Notes under the pieces: model-generated
What the model saw: only the letters and a program-made list of their open reading frames with translations
Told to the model about the DNA's origin: nothing
The model's database searches: none
Assembly: GCA_038030265.1 (NCBI GenBank)
Contig: CM075942.1
Span: forward strand, 42,684,751-42,748,750
DNA: 64,000 nt
Direction: 5' to 3'
DNA from: Corythucha ciliata
Taxonomy: Eukaryota > Arthropoda > Insecta > Hemiptera > Tingidae
Program-made: the position numbers and the translations under genes
In this document: positions 32,265-43,657 of the stretch, in pieces
Layout: each line of letters opens with the position of its first letter
How positions within the stretch are numbered: the stretch's first letter is position 1

Positions 32265-33841
32265 TTCTAAAAGCAAAAATAAAGAGCATTCGGACCAGTT
32301 ATTTGTGCGAGCTTAAAAAAGTACTGTCTTCCGAAAAATCGGGCGCTGGAACGGACGACATATACCAAGACTTTTTTGGTTCACCTGCCGCAGACTCGTT
32401 TTTGAGAAATGTTTGCATAATGAAGAACAGTAGAAGTACTCACGTAAGTAAACAAACAATAATATTTCATAATATTATAATATAATAATTATATTTATAA
32501 TAAATTGCACGCAATAGTGCTACGAAATCATTTTCAATTGCCACGGCACAGCAAGAGTAGTATAAAACAGTTTTGCGTAGTGATCCCTGATTTCACTAGC
32601 TTCCTTGGGATAATTATTGCTTACGATTATTTTTTTATCCCTGATCCCAGTTGAAACATTTTCATGATATGTTCCTGGAATAACTGTGCCAGTTTCCCAA
32701 GACTCAACATCGATCAACCCTTCTGATATATATGGAACGTGACTTGGTGAGCTTTGCCGTAACCAATTGTGAAGAGCGCACGTAGCACGAATCAGTGTTT
32801 CAGTTGTTTCGACGTGTAAAGCAATGGGCCTTTCAAAGATACGAAATCTTGAAACCAGAATGCCAAACGCATTTTCTACTACTCGGCGGGCCCTAGACAA
32901 TCTGTAATTAAATATTCTTTCCTGGACGCTCAAATTTCGTTTAGAATATGGTTTCAAAAGATTTGGCCTCAGAGGGAAGGCGTCATCTCCCACGAACAAA
33001 CCATGTTTTGGTATGTTTAAGTCGTTACGTGCAAGGGATTGACTGAACGTACACTCTGGAACCATAGCATCGTTTGCTCTCCCGTTGCGCCCAACATCGA
33101 TATAAATAAAGTTATAGTTAGCATCAACGATAGCAAACAGAATTATGCTAAACGTCTTCTTGTAGTTATAGAAGAATGATCCACTTTTGCTTGGGCAACG
33201 GATGACGACATGTTTCCCGTCCATCGCACCACAGCAGTTTTCAAAATTCCACATCGTTGCGAACTCTTGGATTTTTTGCAACCAGTGTTCCTCCGTTTGT
33301 GGTACCTGAAAACCATAAACTTTATCGAAATGTTGCATGATTTCAGATAAACCCTAAGGAGACTCATGGGGGTGAGATGAAGGACTTTGAGGAAACCATC
33401 AGCGGTTCCAGCTCCAACAACACCGTACCAACAACAAGCACGTCTGTTGACATGGTTAATGAAGTTGATATTCAGGCCACACAAGAATCACAACACCCAA
33501 GAAATGTTACGCGTGCCAGAAAGCGCGCCAATGAATTTCGCCCCATCGAGAACGCTATTGAAAAGCTCCAAAGGATCTCAGATGGAAACAAGCCTCGCGA
33601 AGATGACGAATTTGACCATTTCTGCAGAAATTTAGCAATGCAGCTAAGAAAAATGGCAACAGATCGTGCTTTAATATGCCAGCAAAACCTTTTGGAAGTG
33701 GTGACCAGAGAACGTTTGAACCAGCATGAGCAATCAAAGTCAAATTTCACCGTTATGTCATCACCTAATCATACTTCATTGATCCCGAAGAACAATCCAA
33801 ATATGATAGCCTTGATTACATTAATTTGTGATACAAAATAG
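32265..33841 (+). CDS. Harbinger MADF/BESS-type accessory protein (partial)
   Basis: Exon A (32265-32443, acceptor TTTTTAG, donor CAC/GTAAGT) encodes the second half of a MADF domain (AKIKSIRTSYLCELKK, EKSGAGTDDIYQ, NSRSTH). Exon B (33347-33841, acceptor GATTTCAG) is in matching phase and carries a Ser/Thr linker and a BESS-like helix (HFCRNLAMQLRKM, ICQQNLLEVVTRERL). Such proteins accompany Harbinger transposases and help nuclear import and DNA binding. The first MADF exon upstream was not found, so the 5' end may be lost. Exon B lies inside the transposase intron, and the 902-bp intron contains transposase exon 2. Confidence 0.7.
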
Positions 33842-34363
33842 TGTTCACTTATTTTTATTTGATACACCTCATTCAAATATAGAAGTGTACCCACTGCTTA
33901 CCTTTATGTATTCCTGTAGTGCATTTTCGATGGCAGTCAATACGTCCGGCAAAAACGCTGAAATGGTGCATTTCGGTACTCGATATAGGCTAGCTAAGCT
34001 ACCGAAAGAGTCTCCAGTTGCCAAAAATCTCAATGTGATTTGTAACTTCAGCTTTGCTGGAAGGCTTTCGCACATCACAGTATCTTGTCTTTGAATCACT
34101 GGGGTCACACGACGAAGTAGACTATTAAACTGTTGCACCGACATTCTTAAGTGATTTTCAAGCATTTTGATATCTTCATTTTCCCATTCACTTAACAAAA
34201 TTACTGACGCGCCCAAACTATGTCTTCGCCCAATCTATTGTTTGATCCACCATCGTCTCGTTTTTCGTCTTTTTTTTTCCAACATTCGTATGAGGTACAC
34301 TCGAATAGCCTCATTGATTTCGAGAACTCCAGTTCGCACGATTTCTGAGTTATCTGACGACAT
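32520..34363 (-). pseudogene. Harbinger transposase (two exons, one nonsense codon)
   Basis: Exon 1 runs from an ATG at 34363 to 33902 (donor AAG/GTAAGC) and exon 2 from 33305 (acceptor GGTTTTCAG) to 32520; the phase is conserved. Exon 1 gives the helical N-terminal region (FLATGDSFGSLASLYRVPKC). Exon 2 gives the DDE_4 nuclease: CCGAMDGKHVVI, DVGRNGRANDAMV, LFVGDDAFPL and the Glu helix RRVVENAFGIL. A TAG at 34237-34235 breaks exon 1 at codon 43, followed by matching sequence in the same frame. A partner DNA-binding protein is encoded on the other strand. TIRs were not found. Confidence 0.85.
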
Positions 34364-34910
34364 TATTTGATCAGTAAACGTGATTACCAGTTTTACATAT
34401 GGGATATAGCCGTAGTTGCCTACATTGTGAATTTCACCCCGTAGAGGACTGTCACGGACATACGGATTTTGACTTTCCGTCTTCTTCAGTGTCGTGTTTT
34501 TTGCGGAAACTCACTGAAGTGGAAGGACAGAATAGGTCCGGTTTGCCGGATTCCGACTGCACTTTAAAACGTTAGTTTTCGGCATTTCGTCCTTTACAGG
34601 ACGAAATACGTAGGATAGGAGAATGCACGAACTTCAGTCTTTTTCGGCTTCGGACTTACAGCTATAACAAGAGGCACTTGGTCCTGGCCTCATCACTCAG
34701 GCAATTTAGCCGATTACTCAAACGGATCAAACTAAGAAGGCATTTTTATTTGATTTTTCCAACGTACCCACCTGTTGAAATTGTTTGACGGCGTTCGAGT
34801 ATCATTTTACCCCACACCAGACATGAAACAAAAAAATCATCTACACCAATTATTGCAACCTGACCCCCCTTTTTTTGCAATATTGTCCCTCAGTAGGTTC
34901 AGAATAGTTG
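34364..34910. other. Non-coding flank of the Harbinger gene
   Basis: No gene seen. Short local inverted repeats occur (TTTCGTCCTTTACAGGACGAAA near 34586 folds as a hairpin). The right TIR of the Harbinger element should lie here but was not identified. Confidence 0.4.
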
Positions 34911-35110
34911 AGGCCCCCACACACGTTCCTACACGACCGTCCTTACCTAGGATCCTAGCTATACGATCGGATAGTGCGTATAGGCCTGTCGGAGTCAAAA
35001 TGGTCGGTCTTCTAGGCTAGGATTGTAGGAATGTCTCAACCTTCCTAGTTCCTACACCCAACGGTCTACCTTCCTATTTCTACTTGTCTGAATGTGTGTA
35101 TAGAGCCCGT
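34911..35110. repeat. Possible small MITE
   Basis: GGCCCCCACACACGTTC at the left and TGTGTGTATAGAGCCC at the right are loosely inverted, and the interior has many short inverted blocks (CCTAGGATCCTAGC, GCTAGGAT). The ends are only approximate. Confidence 0.3.
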
Positions 35111-35520
35111 CCTACCATATTTTTTAGTAGCGGAATCCATTGAATAGCCAAAATTCTAGCACTAGTCAGACTCAGACCCACAGAAAATTAAACTCACTCA
35201 CGGTCGATTAAGCAAAATAAGCCGTCCTCCCCTCGCCACAGTTTATTAACCATCTGTTGAAATGAGTGAGTGTGAAGTGACGTGCAACAAATACTATTGG
35301 CATATTACTGTAAAAAGCCCAAAAGAAGAAGAAGAAAAATATCAGTCCTATTGACCTGCGCTCCGACCAATCGTCCAGACAAAACGCTTATTGTGCCCTC
35401 GGCCTTATTCGATAATTTACGTGACTAAAATTTGTGGAGTTTTTCTCTCCCTATTCATCCCACTGAAAATTAAGGCTAGGCTTGGGCGAAATTTGCTTCT
35501 GGCTGAATTTCAAATGCACG

Positions 35521-35700
35521 AATGACAGGATATTGCGCAATACTGGCATTAAACGACACAATAATTTTTTGTTTGTACAATTTTTTTCCAGATGTAAAAA
35601 TGAAAATGGGTTGCACAGTATATTGTGCAACCCTTCAATGCTACCCACACACGCTCAATTTTATTGTGCAACCCGCATATTGCGCAACATTTATTGTACG
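35521..35700. repeat. Cluster of TTGCGCAA / TTGTGCAA palindromes
   Basis: ATTGCGCAAT, a perfect 10-bp inverted pair GGGTTGCACA...TGTGCAACCC at 35608-35633, ATTGTGCAACCCGC and ATTGCGCAAC occur within 180 bp. There is no coding of note. The cluster may be a small hairpin repeat. Confidence 0.5.
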
Positions 35701-35812
35701 TGTATGGGGCGCTTAATATAAAAAGAATTAAATGTTATACCTACAAGTACATCATTATTTTCGTATCTATAATTGGCCTTGGTTGGCACACAGTACATGA
35801 AGCATATGCTTA

Positions 35813-36897
35813 AAATAATACTTCTTTAACTGTTTCTATCAAGTCTCCGAAAAATGTCTTGTCAATCTTGACGTGGATTACGTGAACTTCGTTGTTGAAA
35901 CTTGAATAAATTACGAAGACACACTCCTCTAACCCAAGTACCCCATTCACCATTGCACTTGTGCATAGTATGCATGTTTTTTCTTTAAGAAATTGTTTTT
36001 TATATACGGTAATGATGGCAGGAAGGCTGCAATGGACATGTCTTTTCCTTGATACGGGCACTTTACCTCCACTAACTTTGAAGGGGAGCCGTCTTTGAAT
36101 ACAATAGAGTCAGGGGTAAACCCCAGCCATTTGTGGATTGGGTGAGAAATTAATCCCACACGAATACATTGTTCAATGTGTGACAATGTTCGATCGGCGT
36201 AGCACTTTAGAGCCGAACTTACATAATTTTTGCCATGCTCAACAAACTTGTTGGTGAAATCGAGCGCGTAGAAATATTTCTTGGACTTAGCTCTCCAGTC
36301 AGGATTTTTGTTCTTCGAATAGGTGTACAACGCGTAGCACCTACTCCCTGTCACTCGAAACTGTCTGCTTTTTTTCCATGCCCTATAGTCATTCAAGGTA
36401 ATTTTTGGTAGCTGGAAGATGTCATCATCCACGAACAATTTCCTGTATGACTCCGCACAACAACTCATCATCGTGACATCCGGTGAGAGGTTGGAAGCAC
36501 CTTTTTTCATAAAATTTGAAAGAATTGTGAGCAATTTCTTGTCTGATTCTTGTTCTTCAAGTGAACAAGAGGTGGTGCCGTGGTGGTTTGCTGTGCCTCG
36601 ACTTCCACCATTAAGCTCCTTTTTAATGACATGGAAAATAGTCACCCACTAGGCGCCAGTTTAATGAAAACAATTACCTCTCTCGAGCAAATGGCTTCCA
36701 TCCTTGCACGAGCAAAGACCACTTTCCACTTGGAAGTCTTCTCTCAGATTAATTTTGAGGGAAATTTCATGGGGATTATCTCCAAGCGCTGACGACTGCA
36801 GACATAGAGCAAATATCTCCTTATAGTCCCAATCGTCCCGCCTAATACCATGTAGGATTATATGGTTGGCATCGTAGACTCTTTTCCCTTCCACCAC
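35813..36897 (-). pseudogene. SWIM zinc-finger / YqaJ-type exonuclease gene, decayed
   Basis: Three minus-strand pieces line up. From 36897: a segment ending in CSCKDGSHLLERGNCFH, fitting a CxC...CxH SWIM finger, then a stop. 36645-35947: a YqaJ/lambda-exonuclease-like domain (RQFRVTGSRCYALY, HKWLGFTPDSIVF, KLVEVKCPYQGKD, HAYYAQVQ), where the Asp and Glu-x-Lys are the expected metal-binding nuclease residues. 35960-35813: the domain's last strands (EECVFVIYSSFNNEVHVI), shifted by one base near 35950. Such genes are multicopy in arthropods and probably belong to a mobile element. The function here is not known. Confidence 0.6.
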
Positions 36898-37000
36898 ATT
36901 CCGAGATCCCGGCGTGTTTTCAAAATTAACTGTAAAAAAGGCACCTCACGAATATACGACGAGGAGTAGCAAGGTCTTGAGATGGAATGCACTGATATTA

Positions 37001-37132
37001 TTTTCCATTTGCATAAAATTCAGCTCTGGATCCGAGCATTTCCATTCGTCTTCTCCGTTACCATATGATATAATTCAGAGAAGACGGGTGGAAATGCGCG
37101 GCTCTAGAGCTGAATTTTACGCAAATAGAAAA
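37001..37132. repeat. Near-perfect 132-bp hairpin element
   Basis: 37001-37055 and 37078-37132 are inverted copies of 55 bp with about eight mismatches, around a 22-bp loop. The ends are TTTTCCATTTGC and GCAAATAGAAAA. It is a MITE-like element or a hairpin remnant just downstream of the YqaJ gene's 5' end. Confidence 0.7.
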
Positions 37133-37842
37133 CGCCATGAACTTAACACCCGGTCAACAGAAAACTAGCTATTTCGCGAGTTCTCAACCACCAAAAGTAT
37201 GAATAAATTGAGTCGTGTTACTTACTATGAAATTATAAATAATAATAATTTGCTATAACCTAGTGGCTATGAGACCTCGACAACTTCTTTTGCTTAATCG
37301 TTCAGCAACGATTACATCTCAACGGATTACATCTCAAGACCTTTCTATTCCGAATTTTTGATGTGAACACGTTTAATTGATTTACTCACCAAGGAATCTT
37401 AAAAAAACAGCCATTTAAGTCGCATCGTACATGAATGTGAAATTACGAGCTCTTCAAGACCACGGAAGAATGAATATACTGGAGGAGCTCCCATCACTGA
37501 GAAAAAAGAGGTGAACCGAAGACATTGCCTGACCAACCGAAAAGCTTTTCGGCTGACTTTATTTTTTCTCGGGTGGGTTTGACGCGTTGTTCGTGAAGAC
37601 TTCACCCGAATGACTAATTTATGAACCTAAAATTCCTGGACAGCCCTGTCAAGCCGATCACGGGTTATGGATGGCAGGTTGGCCCCAAAGAGCATCTCAC
37701 GCCGCTCGAAATTTCGGTCAAAGGGTAATTTTGGCCGAATCCCCCCCTTAAGAAGATGTGTACGGTCAGTACCTAAGGTCTGCATAGCGCAGGGGCAAAG
37801 TGTGCTTTAAACGGACCCCCAGGGCCCCGGCCGATCCCCTGA
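37133..37842. other. Stretch without a recognised gene
   Basis: No supported gene. From about 37620 it turns GC-richer and appears continuous with the sequence right of the SINE, so it is probably part of an older repeat that the SINE entered. Confidence 0.4.
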
Positions 37843-37851
37843 TGTAATAGG

Positions 37852-38176
37852 TTTTTTTTTTTTTCTCTTTCTTTTTTTTTTTTTTTTTTTCTTGAGGGTA
37901 CGGACTCGGATCTACCGAGCCCGCTGGCGCCTAAGCTCGTGTGGCTCTTACACCATACCCTGTAACTCCATCAGCTGTGCACTTCACACCCGTACTACGC
38001 GGGCGTTTCGGTCGATGCGCGGTTTGTCAAGCGCACACCGCCGTGAACGCCCACACGAAGCCGAGTGAGCCGTGTCTCGCCGCAGCCTTATAGTGTAATG
38101 GGCAATAGCTGGATTCGAACCCAGGCCCGCTGGGTTACGAAGCGAGTATTGTATCCATTACACCATCGAGGAGCTG
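37852..38176 (-). repeat. tRNA-derived SINE with 9-bp target duplication
   Basis: Read on the minus strand: a tRNA-like head from 38176 (GCTCCTCGATGG), a perfect A box TGGTGTAATGG (38165-38155), a B box GGTTCGAATCC (38121-38111), an unrelated body, and an A-rich tail at about 37891-37852. TGTAATAGG flanks it on both sides (37843-37851 and 38177-38185). The head does not pair as a functional tRNA (mismatched T stem, no acceptor partner). It is presumably mobilised by a LINE elsewhere. Confidence 0.85.
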
Positions 38177-38185
38177 TGTAATAGG

Positions 38186-38862
38186 CTTACCGCGCGCCTC
38201 GGCGCTTACGGCATGCAGGGCTCTGCCGGCGGTTGACATAAATTACCCTGACTGAACCTTGAAGGGATCGCCTAGAAGTTTATATGAAGAACTCGGAGGG
38301 AACCTTCCATGAACGCCATAGTCACTGGCTGCTCCGTCCATGGACACCAACGAGGTCATAACATGAAATTGACGGGACCAAGGACGTACTGCGGAGGGCA
38401 GTTTTAAGGGGCATACCCGCTGAGGGGAGTTTAAAAAAAAAAAAATACCTACCCTAGTCGGGCAGTTCTAAAAAACAGACCCCGGTGCAGGGGCTTATCC
38501 TTTCAAGTGCAACGGACTCGTCGCGCGCTTACTCGTCACCCTTGGCACTCACGTGCTCGAGGGTCCCAGTTAGCGATTATCGCTTATAGAAAGCGACGAC
38601 CTCTAACCTTATTAAGAGGAGAGAGCTATCTTTCCAGGATCACCATCTTCGGGTTTTTCACGCCTGATAATGTTCCGGTCAGCGAGACTCTTAGAGACGT
38701 TACTACGGAGAGGGACTCTAGACTAGATCAACCGATCCAAGAGCAGCACAATAACCCACTTAGGATTTCGTGCGTGGGGCATGTACAAATTCGGGCCGTC
38801 CCGGACGGAAAGTTCGAGGATAAAAAATTCTGCAGAGGCTATCGTTAATGAAATGTCCAGTT
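38186..38862. other. GC-richer repeat remnant beside the hAT gene
   Basis: No gene that I can support. An open frame at 38507-38848 is Arg-rich and resembles nothing I know. The left edge matches the sequence interrupted by the SINE. Confidence 0.35.
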
Positions 38863-41031
38863 TCAAAACTGCTGTGAACTCACAATCAAGGTGAGGACGT
38901 TCGGAAACAATGTCGATTTTCCGTTCATCAAAATCGCTAGAGCGTCGAACGCATTTGTCGGTCTTTTATCCAAGCCTTGTAGTACCTGATGCCACAGCGT
39001 TACTTCGCCGAGAATGACACCGAAACTGATAGCATCTAAAAAATTTTCGTACTTGCTGAAGAGTTGTTTGAGCTTCTTTTCATCAACTCCTTCGTTAGTC
39101 TTTGGAAGTAAGACGTCAAAGCCTGTGAGGATGTTCACGTGGGACAAAAATCGGTCGTGAAGGTGCGTGATGAACGCGTCCAAAAGAGGGATGAAAATAC
39201 TCCTTCTGTAGTACTCTTCGGCATCGGAGTGAGGAACGTTGATCCTTCCGGTTTGTTTTGAAGCTGTGCGAGGCACAGAGATTTCGATCCCATTTTTTCG
39301 ACAGAAATCCTCAGTTTCTGCGTACACTGCCTTGAACTCTTTTTCTGCGTCTTTTCGCATCTCTTCAAATTTTTGACAAGTGTCTTTAGCCAATGACGTT
39401 GAGCATCCCAAGTCCATATTAACCGTTTGCAACGCTTTGCAGAGCGGCAAAGTTATGGCGAAGACTTTTGCCAACACAAATAACGTGATCTGGAACTCAC
39501 TCGAGAGAACAGAATGCTGAAGCGCAAAAGCGTCCGACGAAGCATTTTTGTCCGGCCATTCCTGTATTTCGTTGAGTGCGTCGATGACCACGTCCTGCAT
39601 TTCCAAAAATGTTAAAATCGAATCATGTCTTTCGACCCATCTGGTAGGACAAAGTTGCTTAAGCTTCTTCTTTTTATTTTCATTCCCGAGTTTCTCAATG
39701 GAAGCGGAAAATACGTTTTGTCTTTTAGGCGTTTTTAAAAAATTGTAAATTTTTCCAACCGTTCCCATGCAATTTAATACTGCACGTATGTTGCAGGCAT
39801 CTGAAATTGCGAGGTTAAGTGAGTGAGATGAGCAGTGCACATAAATTGCTGCCTCGTATAATGCTCGGATGTAGGCCTGCACCCCATGAAAAATTCCGCT
39901 CATCGCTGCAGCACCGTCGTACCCTTGCCCAACCATGAAAGAACAATTAATGTTCATTTTGTTAAGAGTCTCCAAGAGCACGTTTGATAGTCCTTCGCCG
40001 GTCAGACTCGTTAAAGCAACAAACCCAATGAAATTTTCTTCAATCTTTTGTTCGCTTTCATTAAAGAAACGCAATACCAACGAAAACTGTTCTTTACCAG
40101 ATATATCAGCAGTCTCGTCAGCCAAGACACTAAAAAATTTGGCCCGCTGCAATTTCACTAATATTTTCGAGACTATTATTTCACCGCATGCGTGAATAAT
40201 TTCGTTTTGTGTTTTGGCACTTAAATACGTGGCATTTTTTGTCATGCTTGCCAAGTGAAGACGAAGCATTTCGTCTCCGGATCTTAGGCGGCATCTTAAA
40301 ATTGCCCGGAAGTTCCCATCATTTTCAAGCGGGTCTTCATCTGAAGTGATAGGTCCAGAATCCCGATGACCCCTCCACGGAATTCCTTGACGACCGCAAA
40401 GAATGATCGTATCTATAATAGGCGCAATCTTCCTACGGTTTTCTTCGGCTATTTTTTTAGCTGAAACATCCACTTGGCGGACGACTGAGTCTTGTTTTTT
40501 ATCCTCGATGAGACTCGCGTTGTGGGATTTGATGACGCTGAATTTATGATATTCGGTGGACTCATGGTTGTTGAAAACTTCTATAGCGTCCTTCCATTTA
40601 TTAAATTTATTCCTCACAAGTTGACCTAGCGTTTGGTGCTGTCCAGTCCCACCGGTTGTGCCCGCATGGAAAACGCAATATTTACCGAAGGCGCCGTCCT
40701 CTTTCTTCGAATAAGCTAGCCATTTCCATCTTTTCAGCCATTTAATCTGGAATTTTAAATTCCTTGGCCCAGAAGAGGGGAACTTGAAATCATCGTCGGG
40801 GTACCAAACATGTTTTATTAAATCACTTTGAAAACTAATTGACCCAACAAAATTTGCAATGTCGTTACGTTCGGGCGGATTAGAAACTGGGATTTGAAGT
40901 GAGCAAGAACTTGATTCACCTGGGTCCGAGGGCTCAGAAAGCGACGACGAACTGTCCGTTGTTCTCTGTCTTTTGACTAAAAACCCGTCCATGGTCCCGA
41001 GCACATTTTTTTTCTTGAGACCGGAACTCAT
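38863..41031 (-). pseudogene. hAT transposase, C-terminally truncated
   Basis: 722 residues from an ATG at 41031. A TTF-type BED-like zinc-finger region comes first (WLKRWKWLAYSKKEDGAFGKYC to STEYHKF, about 93-165). The hAT catalytic core follows: SVLADETADISGKEQFSLVL (first Asp), CSSHSLNLAISDAC (the C/H motif) and LCPTRWVERHDSI (the RW motif), with a helical insertion. The order matches the ZMYM-like/DUF4371 group. It stops after LFPNVLTL; the hAT dimerisation region normally next, with the catalytic Glu, is absent, and the sequence beyond is unrelated. TIRs were not found. Confidence 0.8.
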
Positions 41032-41492
41032 TCTGACTGGCGGAGCAGGCCCTTATTCTTACGTTACGAACTAGACAAATTTTTAAAAATCACTATTACG
41101 CACCTATTTCACTCCAAGCTTTACTATTCAACTCAAACTTGAAAGAGTAAAATGAAAAACCAGCAAGGCTCAGTGGGCAGTGGGAGGGTCAGAAATGTTG
41201 GCGGTTTATACAGCCCACCTAGTTAGCAGACTCAGCATCTTTCTAACAAAAATTGCCACGTCTCTTTTAGCGAGGCCGTGCAGGGCGGGTTCATTTTGGA
41301 ACTGAATAAAGGAAAAGAGCTACTCGTCAATGGAAAACATAAATAATTACGCGGCTGTTTAATTCATTCCATTGAAACAGCGCTTCGAACTCTGGCGATG
41401 CCTGAACGGAGCACGGAGCAGGACGAATAAGTAAGCTATTTTTTCTGGAATTCTAGCGTTTTTGATATGGAGTAATTCTGAAGAAGATTTCG

Positions 41493-41529
<37 letters not shown>

Positions 41530-41629
41530 TTCTTGTTATTTTGTTAAAATATTATTTATTTACTATGTATAGATCTCTGGGGGGGGGGGTTCTGACCCCC
41601 AAACCCCCCCCCCCATGGGCACGCCACTG
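41032..41629. other. Stretch with microsatellite and G/C runs
   Basis: It contains an ATT microsatellite (41496-41531) and G10 (41579-41588) facing a C run (near 41602-41613). I see no gene. Confidence 0.6.
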
Positions 41630-41990
41630 GTTTCCTCGAACCCCGTACGATCGTGCCTCTCCTACTCGGCGTCATGTAAATTATCACCATATTTCAGTAT
41701 CAATCCTGGATTTCATGGTCTCTCTTAAATCTCCAGGAAATTCCGCACGCGCGTGTGATCTTATTTTTTCATATTTCATCCCTGAAATAACTGGAAAACC
41801 AACATAAACTTTTACCTTGAAAGTTCACGCTCCTTCGACGACTTTTAGGAAAGCGAGATCGTACGCGTGTGCAGAATTCCCTGGACATTTAAATGGGACC
41901 TTGAGATCCAGGAATGGTGCAGAAATACGGCGATAATTTACGTAATGCCGAGTAGGTGATTGGAGGGGAAGTACAGAGGATTCCTCAACA
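41630..41990. repeat. Hairpin MITE A
   Basis: Arms fold about 41795. CTACTCGGCGTCATGTAAAT near 41662 pairs with ATTTACGTAATGCCGAGTAG ending near 41955, and ATCCTGGATTTCATGG with the segment near 41904. It has no coding. The same family occurs at 45625-45852 and, as a hybrid, at 43658-43950. Confidence 0.6.
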
Positions 41991-42206
41991 AACGAGAGGG
42001 CGACCTTTGTGAACTTTGTAGAAAAAATGTAAGAGGAGAGCAGGATAAGGTCAAAGTTCCAGAAAGAGAATGACGAGCTATAGTTTACAAAACCCGTAAA
42101 CTGCAGAAATTGAGCGATAAGGTGTTAAATCAATGTGAAAATGAAATAACGGATAGGTAGCTGAATTGTATAATCTTATTGGCCCTAGGTTATAACTTTA
42201 TCATCA

Positions 42207-43650
42207 ATGGTCGCAAACCTGCGAAGAGAATGTGCCGTAAAGAGCCATGAGGACGTTAGGAGCCAAATCGAGAGTCTGCCCGAGAGTCAAAAAGAAGCAG
42301 TGAATGCTAGTCTACAGACACTGACTTTCAAAGGTGAAAGGGATAAGATATACCCGCAACTGGATTTTCCAGTACCTCATATTAAGGATCAAAAGCTCCT
42401 CGGTGTACAGCTACTTGAGGCGGCACAAGATTCTTAGTTTGCCGGTTCCCAGTACACTTCATCGATACATGAAAAGATTGAAGTGTGTTGTATCACGCCC
42501 TTGTCACTCATCCAGCCTTTTTCAAGCAGTCGGGGCATTTTTAACTAAAGCATGCGCTAACAGCCAAATATTGTACCAGCTGTTGCTTGAGGCGATAGTG
42601 CTTGTCGAAAACTCCGGGTTTTTTGTTGATGGTGTCGTTTCTGACGGAGCACAATGGAATAGGGGAATGTGGAAGCTGTTCGGTACCACTATTATGTTTT
42701 TCAAACCAAATCTTTTAATATAATGTAATGCTCCGATTTTTAGGGATAACAGAAAATAATATTCACGCCAGTCACGTGATGGATGAACATCGGAAGCTTT
42801 TCTTTTTCTCAGATTTCCCCCATCTGGCAAAACATTTTCGAAACTGGGTCATACATCAGCCTGAGTTTGCAGTAAAAGCAAAATAAAAAAAGACAGGAAC
42901 TTGAGACAATTGCAAATGCATTTCTGTAATTTTCAGACCCCATACGGAACAGTTAAACTCAAGTTTTGGAGCGACGTAGTTGAAAACGACAAATCAAGAG
43001 GTCCATTTGGGTTGAAGATTTGTCCCAAATTTAGTGAGAGTCACCTGAATCCCAGGTTTTACGAAAAAATGAACGTGGCTAAAGCTTACCAGGTAATTTC
43101 AAATATATTACCAAGATAAACTATTAGTATTTCACATGCGTGCTCCCTACGAATAGTTTTTCGGTTTTGATGTTGCGACGGCAATGACAGAACTGAGACT
43201 TGAAGGCTCGAAACCGACAGTAAAATTCATCCTTATGGTAAATGATGTAATCCTTGCTATGACGTCTCAGCATTCGGTGAACGCGTTAAGACTGGTGTGC
43301 CAGGAAAGGGAGGTGTGACAAGGCAGTTGCAAAATACTTGAGTAAAAATAATTTTTAACCGTATAATCACGCGAAATTTATTAACGTTCCTAGGTGATAG
43401 AAAATGTCTTGAAATTTTTGATCGAATGGAGAGATATTGCGGTGCATGCAAAGGCATTTATCCCAAACCACACTTTCGCTGGGCTTATTGTAACGTGCCG
43501 AGGAGTCATCGAGCTTTCAGAATACTTAATCGAAAACTACGGCTATTCTTATTTGATGGTTTCAAGAACATCACAAGACAACCTCGAGGTGTTTATTCAG
43601 TGTATTGTGTGGCTACCTAGAAATAGGGTACTTGCTAAGGTGAGGCTCCA
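42207..43650 (+). pseudogene. P-element-type transposase, middle exons, copy 1
   Basis: Segments in order: ESLPESQKEAVNASLQT; after a one-base shift near 42330, RYTRNWIFQYLILRIKSSSV and LPVPSTLHRYMKRLKC; AVGAFLTKACANSQ, SGFFVDGVVSDGAQWNRGMW; ENNIHASHVMDEHRKLFFFS and DFPHLAKHFRNWV; TPYGTVKLKFWSD to FYEKMNVAKAYQ (donor CAG/GTAATT at 43090); and, from 43394, a C-terminal catalytic-domain piece (FIPNHTFAGLIVTC, YLMVSRTSQDNLEVF). This is the order of THAP9/P-element transposases. The stretch between RLKC and AVGAF, which normally holds the first catalytic Asp, looks deleted. Clearly non-functional. Confidence 0.75.
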
Positions 43651-43657
43651 TTTCTTC

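Noticed and set aside
38111..38176. tRNA gene
   Set aside because: A and B boxes are perfect, but the T stem is mismatched, the acceptor has no partner strand, and it continues into a body with A-tail and target duplication: a SINE head.
41541..41807. 88-codon frame
   Set aside because: Spans G/C homopolymers and the left arm of a MITE; not coding.
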